DNA from: Rhodocollybia butyracea
Lineage: Eukaryota > Basidiomycota > Agaricomycetes > Agaricales > Omphalotaceae
Direction: 5' to 3'
NCBI GenBank assembly: GCA_015501585.1
Contig: JADNRY010000756.1
Coordinates: forward strand, 1-27,747
Length of the DNA: 27,747 bases
Shown here: in pieces, positions 8,340 to 17,740 of the stretch
Numbering within the stretch: the first letter of the stretch is position 1
How the letters are laid out: each line of letters starts with the position of its first letter
The notes under the pieces: generated by a model
Told to the model about the DNA's origin: nothing
Database searches by the model: none
The model's input: only the letters and a program-made list of their open reading frames with translations
Made by a program: the position numbers and the translations under genes

Positions 8340-10018
8340 ATTACTATGTGGAAAATCCTAGAGAAGCAGCATGTGTCAAAGAAGCCTGGTGCTAGGTTTA
8401 ATGCCTACAATGCACTCTTCACTATCACAAAGCTGGCTGATGAATCTCTTATGGATATGGCTAGTAGAGTGGAAGCTGCTATGGCTGACGTTCAAAATCT
8501 TCAACCCCCTGCTGCTCCTGTTGCCTTTGGATCCACTGGGTTCACATTGGACACTCTGGACTCTGAGCTTTAATCAATGGCTCTCATTCGTGCACTCCCT
8601 GAGGAGTATAAACATCTATCATCCAACCTGCTTATGCAGGACAATCTTGACAAAGACATGATTCTTGCTGCTTTCCTTGCTGAACAGCAGAATCAAGCTC
8701 ATGCTGAGCAGTCTGTCAATAGAGCACAAATTGCTCAACAGAAGAAGAAAGGGGGCAACTCCAACTGGAAACCTAGGACTGGGGAACCTAAAGGTTATTG
8801 TTCTCGTTGTGGAGCAAAGGCACTCCACTGGACCAAAAATTGTCCTACTAAACTACAGAAAGGCATTAATGCCAACAAGGCCAAGGTTACAGAGGTGGAT
8901 ACTGAAGGAGTTTCGGAAAATGCTGGTTGTGCTAGTGCAAGTACTCTTAATGGACTATCTTCTTCACATTTTGCTGATATTATAGAATGGAATACAGACA
9001 CAGGCGCCACTTCTCATATGACACCTCATAAACACTGGATTCGAAATTACACTCCTCACAGAGTCCCTATTCGTCTTGCAGATCATACTGTAGTGTATTC
9101 AGAAGGCATTGGCGAAGTTTTATTTACCCCTGTTGTTAATGGCAAAGAAGTTAGAGATGTTTTGTTTTCTAGAGTATTACATGTCCCTGCACTTAATAAT
9201 AATCTCCTCTCAGTTCTTTACTTGACTAAACACAAAGGCTTTACTGTACAAATTCTTAGAGATACTATGGAGTTCTCACTTAATGGTTCTGTCCTGTTCA
9301 CTGCTTCAGTTAATAATAAATCTGTTGGTTATCTTAATGGACATACTGTTAGTACAGAAGCTGAATGTGCACATGTTGGGTCGACTCTACCTCTTGATCT
9401 TGAGCTGTGGCATAGGCGCTTCTTTCACTACAATCTGAGTGATGTTAGCAAGCTGTCTAAAAATCGGTTGGTTGAGGGCTTTAAACTCGATTCTAGTGCA
9501 AAGCCAGACCCAGTATGTGAACCATGTCTTGGTGGAAAGATGCATGCCAATCCTTTTCCTAGCAGTGAAACTCGTGCTTTTGAAATTTTAGAACTTGTTC
9601 ATATGGATGTACATGATACTGGTGTAATCTCGCCTTCTGGCTACCGCTACTGGATCCCCTTTATATGCGACAAATCACGCTTCAGAGCAGTTGTACTACT
9701 CAAAAAGAAGAGTGAAGCTTTTGGTGCATTCAAGCGGTTTAAGGCATGGGCGGAAAACTCTACTGGTAAAAAGATCAAGAAGATCAGACATGACAAAGGT
9801 GGCGAGTTTATATCCAAGAAATTTGAACAGTTCTTACAGCACAAGGGTATTGAAGTACAACAGACAACTAGGAATCGACCTCAGCAGAATGGAGTTGCTG
9901 AACGGCTTAACCGGACATTGGCTGAATTACTGACTGCTATGCTACTTGAATCAGGTTTACCAAAGACATTTTGGGCTGAATGCCTGGCTGCGCTTGTTTA
10001 TGTGTTAAATCGATGCCC
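8340..10018 (+). pseudogene. Copia-2: plus-strand gag-protease-integrase fragment
   Basis: It begins mid-gag (MWKILEKQHVSKKPGARFNA) and runs through a knuckle C-x2-C-x5-H-x4-C (CSRCGAKALHWTKNC), protease DTGA, the His/Cys pre-integrase module and an integrase core with Asp, Asp and Glu (MDVHD, RHDKGGEF, GVAERLNR). It ends at LVYVLNRCP near 10018. One in-frame TAA at 8571-8573 replaces the CAA of copia-1 (a C-to-T change). Outside the knuckle it is nearly identical to copia-1. No LTR in its own orientation adjoins; RT and RNase H are missing. Confidence 0.88.
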
Positions 10019-10098
10019 TGTTAGAGAATCAGGTGACCAGGATCAAGGAGTACCTTGTCCCAAATCAAGTGACCTTGAAACAGGAGGGAAATAAATGT

Positions 10099-10173
10099 TG
10101 ACACTAGCTGGGATTGAACCAGCGACCACACAGTACTCTAGACTGGTGCTCTAATCAACTGAGCTATAGTGCC
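10099..10173 (-). tRNA. tRNA-like sequence (pseudo-tRNA or SINE head)
   Basis: On the minus strand, 7-bp acceptor GGCACTA/TAGTGTC (one G-T pair), D-arm GCTC...GAGC, and a perfect 5-bp T-arm GCTGG-TTCAATC-CCAGC fold as a tRNA. The anticodon stem CCAGT/ACTGT has one mismatch; loop CTAGAGT would give anticodon AGA, but the variable loop is short, unlike a true serine tRNA. A box (TAGCTCAGTTG) and B box (GGTTCAATCCC) are perfect. No T-run terminator follows; 80 nt of tRNA-unrelated sequence leads to the copia-2 break. This fits a tRNA-derived SINE or a decayed tRNA. Confidence 0.7.
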
Positions 10174-10640
10174 GATGGTTAGAGTATGGATGTTAAGCCA
10201 TATATCACTATGAGGATTGTTAGTCACTCAACTGGCCCACATTCATGTTGTACTGAAGCGGTTAGTCTTAGTACTAGAATGATGTAACCAGGGTCCAATT
10301 GCTAATGCCAACATCTCCCAGGACAGTATAGGCTACTCCTGAGTCGTCTAAATGTACCTATTATACCAGGGTACAATGTCCTAGAAGCCTGTGGCCCACC
10401 CTGCCCTGGATGCTCTGATACTTATCCTCTAATTTCGAAAAAATGAGGGTTTTTGATGAGAAAGTTCAAAGATCAATAAAGACTGATCTCCCAGTGGCCA
10501 TCTAAATATATCTGAGACTCAGAAAGGGTAGACAGCACATCAGGGCATCAGGGGATGAAAAGGATCACCCTTATCCATGCCAATCTGCATGTTATATCAA
10601 GCAATCTTTAGACTCAACACTTTTCATTGATTTCCTTTTC
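10174..10640. other. No gene recognised
   Basis: No open frame with motifs, no repeat shared with other parts of the window, and no RNA gene is seen in this stretch. Confidence 0.5.
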
Positions 10641-10648
10641 TGGGCATA

Positions 10649-11115
10649 CAGCTTTGGCCTCATCCACTACAATCAAAGGTTATCCAAAAAATATTTTGCA
10701 ATCCAGCCCCTTCCCACCACAGGATTGCCTTCATTTTAGGTGAGCAACCTATTCTGTCTATAAACAAAAGGTCTGGATGTCTACCACAAGCTATTGTCCT
10801 TAGGAAAAGAGTGTACACAGTTTGTGTGTTCAGTTTTGTCATTTCTTAATTGGGTAGTGAAAACAGCTTTGACCTCATCCACTGCAAAAGATTTGTCATT
10901 TTTCAAATAAGTAATGAAATCAGCTTTGACCTCATCCACTCCAAATTTGTCACTTCTCAATTAGGCAATGAAAACAGCTTTGGCCTCATCCACTGCAAAA
11001 GTTTTGAAATTGCCTAATTAAGAAATAAAAGTCTAAAACATAAAACCAGTTAAGGTGTTTGAAAATTGCCTTATTTGGTAATAAAAACAGCTTTGATCTC
11101 ATCCACTGCAAAAAT
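10649..11115. repeat. Imperfect repeat array, unit about 56 bp
   Basis: The word CAGCTTTGRCCTCATCCACT recurs at 10649, 10864, 10921, 10975 and 11088. The spacings 57, 54 and 113 (twice 56) show a decayed tandem array; between the words are AT-rich segments with AATTAGGCAATGAAAA-like sequence. It leads straight into repeat B and may be a subterminal array of the same element. Confidence 0.7.
10660..10842 (-). pseudogene. Unrecognised short ORF
   Basis: A 60-codon frame with protein-like composition (HPDLLFIDRIGCSPKMKAIL, then WWEGAGLQ). I do not recognise a family. Its 3' end overlaps one unit of the CAGCTTTGRCCTCATCCACT repeat. It may be a remnant of an ORF in the larger element that ends in repeat B. 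Confidence 0.25.
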
Positions 11116-11129
11116 GGAAAAATTTCCTA

Positions 11130-11755
11130 ATTTAGTAATTTTTAAATTGGCTTGGGTCATGACTTAGGCCAGGTAGGTCATGACCTAGTTCTCCCAGGTC
11201 ATGACCTAAAAAAGTAGGTCATGACCTGAATCAGCTAGGTCAGGTAAGTCACATTCTTGCCTGACAACCCAGAACAGGGCACTGTGACTTAGCTTGATCT
11301 TGTCATAATCTACAGATATGTAAAAAATCCCAATAATCCCAATATGTTACTACACATTTCTTGTCATGATTCTATGATATTTCATTCTTGCTTATATTCT
11401 CTATCTCACCATCCTCCACTCTCACCCTACACCTCTTAAACTAACTATATATCCCCCTCCTAGACCATAACCTCCTCCTCCTAGACTATACCCTCCCCCT
11501 CCTAGACCATCTCCTCCCTCACCTAGACCATGCCCTGCCCCACCTAGGCCATATCCTATCTCACCCCAGGCCATGACCTACCAACCCCAGGAAAAGACCA
11601 ACCTGACCTAGGTCATGACCAATTTTTTAGGTCATGACCTAAATCCCAAGGTCATGACCTAGCTGCCCAGGTTTTGCCTAGGTTTTTGGGTCTTTTTAGT
11701 AAGGTCAATGTAACAAAAGTGCAGACTAATAAGACCAAATATGTGGGTGACTGAA
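11130..11755 (+). repeat. Repeat B, copy 1, with AGGTCATGACCT palindromes
   Basis: The segment from about 11225 to 11755 matches 27141-27627 in the same orientation and, in part, 26823-27123 inverted. It contains the 12-bp palindrome AGGTCATGACCT five times (11175, 11196, 11216, 11629, 11649) plus degenerate versions, and a CT-rich series of CCTCCTAGACCAT-like units at about 11455-11560. Both copies end in GTGGGTGACTGA. No coding sequence is seen. It is probably the end of a non-autonomous element with subterminal repeats. Confidence 0.75.
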
Positions 11756-11760
11756 GTGAT

Positions 11761-12640
11761 GGATGTATTATGGGCTCTGTTCAGTGAAAGATCAGTAGAT
11801 CAGAGAAAAAGGCACACCAATTCCTGTATCTGAGACTCTTGTGAGCAGAGCTAAGGTCTGTGCAGATGTAGGAAGTGCTGAGAGATGATGTTTGAGCTAT
11901 CAGAGCTGTAGAAAGGGGACAGATGTCCTTACCAACCACCAAAGACAAGGGAGATGATGGGGGAAGGGAAGAAAGGAGCAGGAATACAATTCAAAGGCTT
12001 TTCTGACGACCACAGGCCTCTGCACAGGACTCTGGCACCTGTGGGAGCCAACCACTGAATATACACACTGCTCCAACATCTGTCAAATCTTAAACTTGTG
12101 ATATCTTGGGAACCGGTGGCTCAAATCCTTTAATTTTTGCACCATTGGATTTGCATTAAAAGACTGCTCATAATGATACCAAACATGTCCTAGAACCACT
12201 GACAGAAAAACTGTCTGGAGTTGATACAAGGATGTCAGACTTTGAATGGATCAAAGTGATCATATGATGTGAATGGCTCATCCAATGGTCTTGGCAAAAA
12301 TTCCATTGGATTCTCCTCAAAATTCCTGTCAGAATGATATCCCAAAAGTCATGTGACAATGATGTGTCACACTGTAGGCTGCAACTTGAACTGTGAATAG
12401 CTCAACAGCAAAGGATGATATTAACAAGAGATAAAATGTGTTTTGAAGCTGGGGTTCAGCTTGTTCAAATAGTCTGTAAGCCAGAAGAGAGACTCTGAAG
12501 CATGCTGGAGTAAGGACAAAGCAGAGAGAGTTCATGTGCACCAAGGTGATGAACTGTGCTCTCTACTTGTCAAGATAGATCTGTTGTTTGCAGAGGCCTT
12601 CAGAAAGTCTCCCTACCCTTGGAATCTGCCTTCATGTCGA
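11761..12640 (-). mobile_element. Repeat A, right copy (inverted)
   Basis: This is the reverse complement of 100-1050 without the 70-bp tandem duplication. Its outer end at 12640 abuts copia gag sequence; its inner end abuts repeat B within a few bases. Flanking bases do not form a clear duplication, so at least one side was rearranged or truncated after insertion. Together with the left copy it forms an inverted pair about 10.7 kb apart. Confidence 0.8.
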
Positions 12641-13121
12641 ACTTGCACTAGCACAACCAGCATTTTCTGAAACTCCTTCAGTATCCACCTCTGTAACCTT
12701 GGCTTTATTGGCTTTAATGCCTTTCTTTTTGTTAGGATGACTGGGACAGTCTTCCAGCCAATGTACACCTTTGATTCCACAATGGGCACAAAAGTTTCTA
12801 GATTCACCAACCCTAGGTGGAAACTTGTTGTTTCCATATCCACCTTTCTTCTTCTGTTGAGCAACTTGTGCTCTATTGACAGACTGCTCAGCATGAGCTT
12901 GATTCTGCTGTTTAGCAAGGAAAGCAGCAAGAATCATGTCTTTGTCAAGATTGTCCTGCATAAGCAAGTTGGATGATAGATGTTTATACTCCTCAGGGAG
13001 TGTATGAATTCTCAGAGAGCCATTGATTGAAGCTCAGAGTCCAGAGTGTCCAATGTGAACCCAGTGGATCCAGAGGCAACAGGAGCAGCAGGTGGTCGAA
13101 GATTTTGAATGTCAGCCATAG
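12641..13121 (-). pseudogene. Copia-3: gag fragment
   Basis: A third copy of the copia gag from the MADIQNLR segment to the end of gag (NAGCASAS). It has the copia-1 type of zinc knuckle (CAHCGIKGVHWLEDC). A 5-bp insertion (TGAGA, after ATGGCTCTC near 13015) shifts the frame relative to copia-1 and copia-2. It is cut at 13121, where an unrelated gene fragment begins, and at 12641 by repeat A. Confidence 0.85.
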
Positions 13122-13825
13122 ATGTGCATACTGATCAGTGGTTACAATTGTAGTGCCATGCCAGGTATTCCGATAGCATAATACTAGACTGGCTCTCATC
13201 GGGAGTTTCGGACTTGCCTCTGTGATATCAATGATTTGGATTGCTGTAGAAGCATTAAGGGAATCAAGGTTGTTAGCAGGATAGCGTATGTTCTGCAGTG
13301 TCATTTGATGTTCTATTGACAAGGGTGCCAAAGAATATTCCCTTTATATTCTGTGATCCAAATATGCTGTGAAATTGATTGACAATTCAACAATTACTTG
13401 GGTGTTACTATGGATTTTCTGCCTTGAAAAGACAGTAGTTATTATTTGATTCCACACAGGGAGCAGCATCCATCGTTGCATTCAATATGGGATTGGAAAG
13501 TTTGGGCCTCGAAGTGACGGTTAACCCAATGCTCACAGTGGGAGTCAGAGCTCCGAGACATGGAGTGCTTGAGGGGAGTGAGAGCGACCACAATGCGACG
13601 TAAAAAGTAAACATTATCATTCTGTAGGATGACAGGATTTCTTTCACACATTTCAGAATTGATAGCTGAAAACACAATAATAGAAAATAGTCTGAATGAA
13701 TGTGGATCATTATTTCCTACAGTGCTGCCGGATAGTATCGAATCTACCACAAAATTGCCTTTCGGTTCTTTGGTATTTTTCAACTCGCGTTATGGTGTTT
13801 CAAACTTGTGAGTGTCTCTATGTTG
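13122..13825 (-). pseudogene. Unrecognised gene fragment (two exon-like blocks)
   Basis: Two protein-like blocks lie on the minus strand: 13783-13442 (FVVDSILSGSTVGNNDPHSF ... NSEMCERNPVILQNDNVYFL, then RRIVVALTPLKH) and about 13331-13122 (APLSIEHQMTLQNIRYPANN ... TWHGTTIVTTDQYA). They are in different frames with a short non-coding stretch between, consistent with an intron or decay. No domain is recognised. The copia-3 fragment truncates the 3' side. Confidence 0.4.
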
Positions 13826-13893
13826 GATGACATAATCTGACACACATATGACTTGTCAAGTGTGTATCCAAATGATCTCCATTATAAAGGCAT

Positions 13894-13953
13894 GATGTGA
13901 GACCTTACTTGGGGCATTCCTAGTAGATGTGAGACCTTTCCAGTTGGGCATTC
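13894..13953. repeat. Two-unit direct repeat, period 32 bp
   Basis: GATGTGAGACCTTACTTGGG followed by GCATTC at 13894-13919 is repeated with few changes at 13926-13953. It lies just upstream of the tRNA-like sequence; function unknown. Confidence 0.6.
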
Positions 13954-14014
13954 TGTAAGAACCTTTGGAGAGGCTCTGGCACTTAAGAGATACAAGTGCA
14001 TAGTTGATAACCAT

Positions 14015-14089
14015 GGCCAGATAGCTCAGTTGGTTAGAGCATCTTGGGATTTCACCAGAAGGTCCTGGGTTCAATCCCCAGTCTGGACA
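14015..14089 (+). tRNA. tRNA-like sequence 2 (probable SINE head)
   Basis: Acceptor GGCCAGA/TCTGGAC (one mismatch), D-arm GCTC...GAGC and perfect T-arm CTGGG-TTCAATC-CCCAG are present. The anticodon arm (TCTTG...CCAGA) does not form a normal 7-nt loop, so no anticodon can be assigned. Polymerase III A box (TAGCTCAGTTGG) and B box (GGTTCAATCCC) are intact. The antisense open frame over it (CPDWGLNPGPSGEIPRCSNQ) is a chance translation of the tRNA-like sequence. It is not a working tRNA gene. Confidence 0.7.
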
Positions 14090-14238
14090 CTTTGTATAAA
14101 TCATGACTTTAACACTCTAGAGCTAGGGCATCATGTGACTTGTGGGTTTGTCGAGCGAATCCGAAGTTTTGTTGTTGACCATTTTTCTGGCAGTCAAGCA
14201 ACTTTGCAGGGGCGCTCAAGTAGTGATCAGTCTTCTAG
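14090..14238. other. No gene recognised between tRNA-like sequence and MITE
   Basis: About 150 bp without motif; possibly the tRNA-unrelated body of the SINE. No second copy exists in the window to test this. Confidence 0.35.
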
Positions 14239-14357
14239 CATCAGCAAAACATGGGTGAGCTGGCACCATTGTCAGGCACTCTACAGCCGTTTCCAGCGGC
14301 CCCCAGCACTGTACAGTGCTGGAAAGCGGCTTCCCATGCACCCATGTTTTGCTGATG
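14239..14357. mobile_element. 119-bp MITE with perfect 19-bp TIRs
   Basis: TIRs are CATCAGCAAAACATGGGTG (14239-14257) and its exact complement (14339-14357). Inside are a second inverted pair (GCCGTTTCCAGC/GCTGGAAAGCGGC) and a perfect 16-bp palindrome AGCACTGTACAGTGCT at 14305-14320. Flanking bases (TAG and TAT) give no clean target duplication. The outer motif CATCAG-N-AAAA is shared with the larger MITE at 22697. Confidence 0.85.
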
Positions 14358-14707
14358 TATGGCAGTAACTCGTATCTCAAAACTCCAAGTCCTAATTCTT
14401 CCTTCATCACAGCAAAAGTAAATGCAAATTCCCCATCCACTGACGCTGACACTCTTGAACTCCACTGTCACACCTGACCTGAATAAACTACCACTGCCAG
14501 TACCACCATCACCCATGACACCACTGGTCACGCCAGGGCACCTTCCACTTCCCACCTAAGAATGTTGGCAAGTTGAAGATGGAGTAGGAATCATGCCCGA
14601 CATTCCATTCACCTGGACTTGGTCCCTCTTCTCCCGTTGCTATGTTACGGCTATCACTGCCATAATCTAGGAATCCTTTTACAGAAATCCTTGACAATCC
14701 GCAGCTT

Positions 14708-15202
14708 TGTTGAGTGTACATAGTGCTGTCACACATCTGCTTACCTAATCACCTTCCCACGACCATATTCTATCTCTAAAGTATATACTTTTATAGTAAA
14801 GTTTGATTACATTCTTCATATTCCTTCTAGTTCACTATTTTGCCTAGTTTACTTGGTTTTAGAGTTATTTCTTCAGTTTGAGTGGTGACTGTTGAAAATA
14901 TCTATGCGCGCACAATTGTGGACACCTATTTTCACGCCTCATGCATTTCAGTACAAATAGAACCAAACAAATACCTATTCCTTACATAGTTAGAAAGAGT
15001 CCAAATCAATATTCACATTTCTTTGATTCATTTTATTGTTTGCTGTCTATTGGAGTACTGAGGAACTATAAGGCTATTAGTACAACACTATAGTCATTAT
15101 ACTGAGCATAACAACACTGTACTAAGACGGGTATCACACTGCTTGGGTTAGCTGAAGGGCGCTCCAGTGTGTTTAACTTCAACAAGTGCAGTTCCTTCAA
15201 CA
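14708..15202 (+). mobile_element. Solo copia LTR (LTR3)
   Basis: TGTTGAGTGTACATAG ... CCTTCAACA, homologous over its full length to LTR1 and LTR2. It is flanked by AGCTT (14703-14707) and GGCTT (15203-15207), a 5-bp duplication with one change. No internal copia sequence adjoins, so it is a solo LTR. A TATATA motif is near 14785. It interrupts gene X. Confidence 0.9.
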
Positions 15203-15485
15203 GGCTTTCCAAAGCTGCACATGCATGTGAACACTTATTTGTCTTTTTGGTCTGAACTTTCATCACTGCTGTTAACATTGAGAATAAGGTATCCTGACAT
15301 GTCTTCTGCATTTTTTGTATTATCTATAACAATAGCCAAAACCATTGACCACCTTTACGAGTTGTTGTGTTCTAAAATGGCATAGTAGCAACTATAATGC
15401 CTTCCATATGAAGCCCCTTGTGGTCAGACACTTTAAATAACACTCGGTATAGCCAAAACCAGTGTATTTAACACAAACCATAATC

Positions 15486-16395
15486 ACTGGGTCCCAGAGA
15501 TAAAGATGAACTTTGTCGCTGGTCAACAGCATATAGAGATGCACAGACTTTGGCAGAACGGAAGAGCATCTTCGAAAAATATGGCATCCAATGGTCCTCA
15601 CTTTGGCTGTTAGATTATTGGGATCCTACAAAGATGTTGGTCATAGATGCTATGCATTGCATCCTGGAGAGAGTTGTTCATTATCAATGTCACCATGTTC
15701 TCCAACTCGACAGCTCCGATTGTGAAACCAGCGTTGACGGAACCAAGTATGCTTTTGATTGGCCATGGATCCCATATGACCCTGAATATGTTCCCAGCCA
15801 CCTACGGCTGAATCCAAAACATATATCAACAGTCGCAAAGGTTCAAGATGTCCTTTGTCTAGCAATTGAAGGAGACAAATCATTGTCATTGAATGAACTA
15901 TGGACACACATTGACAGGGGTGGTGTTCTCGGCTCTCTGCAGTTTATTGCATTCACATTAGAGTTATCCACCACATTAGATCACATAGACCCAGCCATAA
16001 CATCCCTGTATGTGAAACATGTGAGGAGTAAGTCCAAGAAGGATGCTGAAGCAATCCAGTTTCCAGCTGGGAGGCCTGCTTCTCAAAAAAACCACTTTAT
16101 TGCTCTGTTACTAGACTGGGTGAGTATATATGTTCCTTTCACAGAGTACTATCTCAGCTGATGTGCCTTCCATCTTCAAGAGGCTCAAACAACCTCTTAG
16201 TTCTCTGGCCTTTCTTCTCCCAACTGGAACACAGGAAACTCTGAAGTATATTCAGAAGGTAATTTGAGAGACAGTCACCCCTTCATGGCTTAATTCTGTA
16301 CCAAAAAATTTTGGTGATGTGAAAGCTGGGTCCATGAAAGCTGATGAATGGCAAACGCTAAGCACAGTCTTTCTACCCATCGCTTTTATCCATAA
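15486..16395 (+). pseudogene. Tnp2/CACTA-type transposase, N-terminal and middle part
   Basis: Translation from 15486: RDKDELCRWSTAYRDA ... KYGIQWSSLWLLDYWDPTKM, then LVIDAMHCILERVVHYQCHH, the core of the fungal Tnp2 (Transposase_21-like) family. A possible short intron lies at 16120-16157 (GTGAGT ... CAG). After it, DVPSIFKRLKQPLSSLAFLL and TVTPSWLNSVPKNFGDVKAG, then SMKADEWQTLS are typical of the family. An in-frame TGA at about 16268 sits where family members have Arg (inferred CGA to TGA). A frameshift near 16400 leads to the next block. Confidence 0.75.
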
Positions 16396-16401
16396 TATGG
16401 G

Positions 16402-17318
16402 GTGATACTAATGGGTGCACCCCACCTGAGGACAACTCGGAACCAGGTTTTTTTACTGAAAGCACTTGATCATACCATGGCTCTTTTCCAAGCAACAATC
16501 CTAGCTTGCCAACATTTGATGACAACTTCCCGTGCTTCAGCGTACCGGAAATATCACGCTACCTGGGTGGAGGATTTAAAAACACTTTTTCCACATACTC
16601 GCGCAGGTCGAATGTGTCCTAATATCCATGCAGTGGGTCATATATATGACTTTCTCCTTCTTTTTGGACCAGTTATATCTTGGTGGTGTTTCCCCTTTGA
16701 ATGCTTGATTGGTGCGATACAAAAAGTCAATACAAATGATCACATTGGAGGTATTTTTTTCATCCCTAGTAACTGCAGTGTTTTTGAGACTCAGTTACTT
16801 GTAGGTGTAATGGAGGCAACAACCATCAAGACTGTGACACGTACATTGAATATTTGTTGCTGGCTTTGTCAGCCAGACTATCCTGAAGCTATTAAACAGC
16901 TCAAAATTATATTTGACAAATGTTTTGTCCCGATAAACGCCATAAACCAGGAGGATGAACTTTGTCCCTTGAAGGGTGTGTGACATGCATATGCGAGATG
17001 GAATGGCGGAAATATTTCTCTGACTAGTATGCACCCAGGCAATGCAACAATCATATATTGGCCGTCACCGACTGAAAGACCTATTGGAGGTCAAATCCAG
17101 AAGATTCAAAATGTTGATGCCACCAGTGTTCAGATTCATGTTTGACCATATGAACATCTTCCGAGATCACTATATGACCCTTTTCTGTGATACCCACACT
17201 TATTAGCTACAAGTTATTCTTCAAAGCTGCAGGAAAAGGAGGATGTCATCAATGTAGATGATATCATTGCTCATGCGGCTCATTTTGACTTAGCTTATCC
17301 AGAGACTAAAGACTAAAC
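16402..17318 (+). pseudogene. Tnp2/CACTA-type transposase, C-terminal part
   Basis: The block 16402-16983 includes HTMALFQATILACQHLMTTS, a DLKTLFPHTRAGRMCPNIHA segment, and YDFLLLFGPVISWWCFPFEC followed by LIGAIQKV, a hallmark C-terminal motif of these transposases (DUF4218-like). Past a stop, 17010-17318 still reads SLTSMHPGNATIIYWPSP ... PIGGQIQKIQNVD ... PRSLYDPF ... YSSKLQEKEDVINVDDIIAH, the family's C-terminal end. Several stops and shifts show it is dead. TIRs of the parent CACTA element were not found, so it is a fragment. Confidence 0.75.
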
Positions 17319-17387
17319 AAAAATAAATTCCAGTCATACTCTTTAGCTCTAAAGACTTTTTTACACTTTAATACTGCATCAACTGAC

Positions 17388-17740
17388 GTCCATGCAACAT
17401 AGATCGATCCCCTTGAAGTCTCTTTGGCACCAAAACTTACTGAAGTCAGTCATCAGCTCCTATTCACAGATCCAACTGAAGCAAGATACCTCAAAGGTTT
17501 CTTCCCCAGTCGTGCAGGAATCCCTGGAGCATCAAGGTGTCAGGCAAGCGGAGTAGGTCTGGGGTGCATGTATCCATCTCTGCATAGAACTGATCCTGGA
17601 GATATACCAGAGTCGGGAGAGTGTCACAGACTGTAGAGCATGTGGCTCATTCTTGACCTTACCATATACAGATGATGCAGCCAACTCCAAAAATGTCATG
17701 CTCATAGGACTATCCACTGAGCCTCCTTGGTATATATTGC
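17388..17740 (+). pseudogene. Unrecognised decayed coding stretch
   Basis: The frame 17397-17636 reads IDPLEVSLAPKLTEVSHQLL followed by FTDPTEARYLKGFF, which looks like real protein; a neighbouring frame continues with CRACGSFLTLPYTDDAANSK. I do not recognise the family. It may belong to the same transposon cargo or to a host gene. Confidence 0.3.

Larger units (their letters stand above)
14230..15311 (-). pseudogene. Unrecognised gene X, interrupted by a solo LTR and a MITE
   Basis: Reading on the minus strand, 15311-15208 (MQKTCQDTLFSMLTAVMKVQ...) continues in the same frame at 14702-14509 (SVKGFLDYGSDSRNIATGEE, then GPSPGEWNVGHDSYSIFNLP) once the LTR and one copy of its 5-bp duplication are set aside. 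The frame then appears shifted; a second block (VTVEFKSVSVSGWGICIYF) follows to 14360, where a 119-bp MITE sits. No domain is recognised. In-frame continuity over the LTR suggests a real exon before insertion. Confidence 0.45.

Noticed and set aside
10099..10173. Functional tRNA-Ser(AGA) gene
   Set aside because: No long variable arm, mismatched anticodon stem and no T-run terminator.
10649..11660. CRISPR-like array
   Set aside because: Repeats are imperfect, spacing varies and the context is eukaryotic transposon sequence.
13856..14104. Minus-strand ORF with CPDWGLNPGPSGEIPRCSNQ
   Set aside because: Antisense translation of the tRNA-like sequence; such peptides appear wherever this sequence occurs.
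15486..17318. KDZ (Kyakuja-Dileera-Zisupton) transposase
   Set aside because: The DAMHCILE, TPSWLNSVP and WWCFPFE motifs fit Tnp2/CACTA-type transposases better; a search could still change this.
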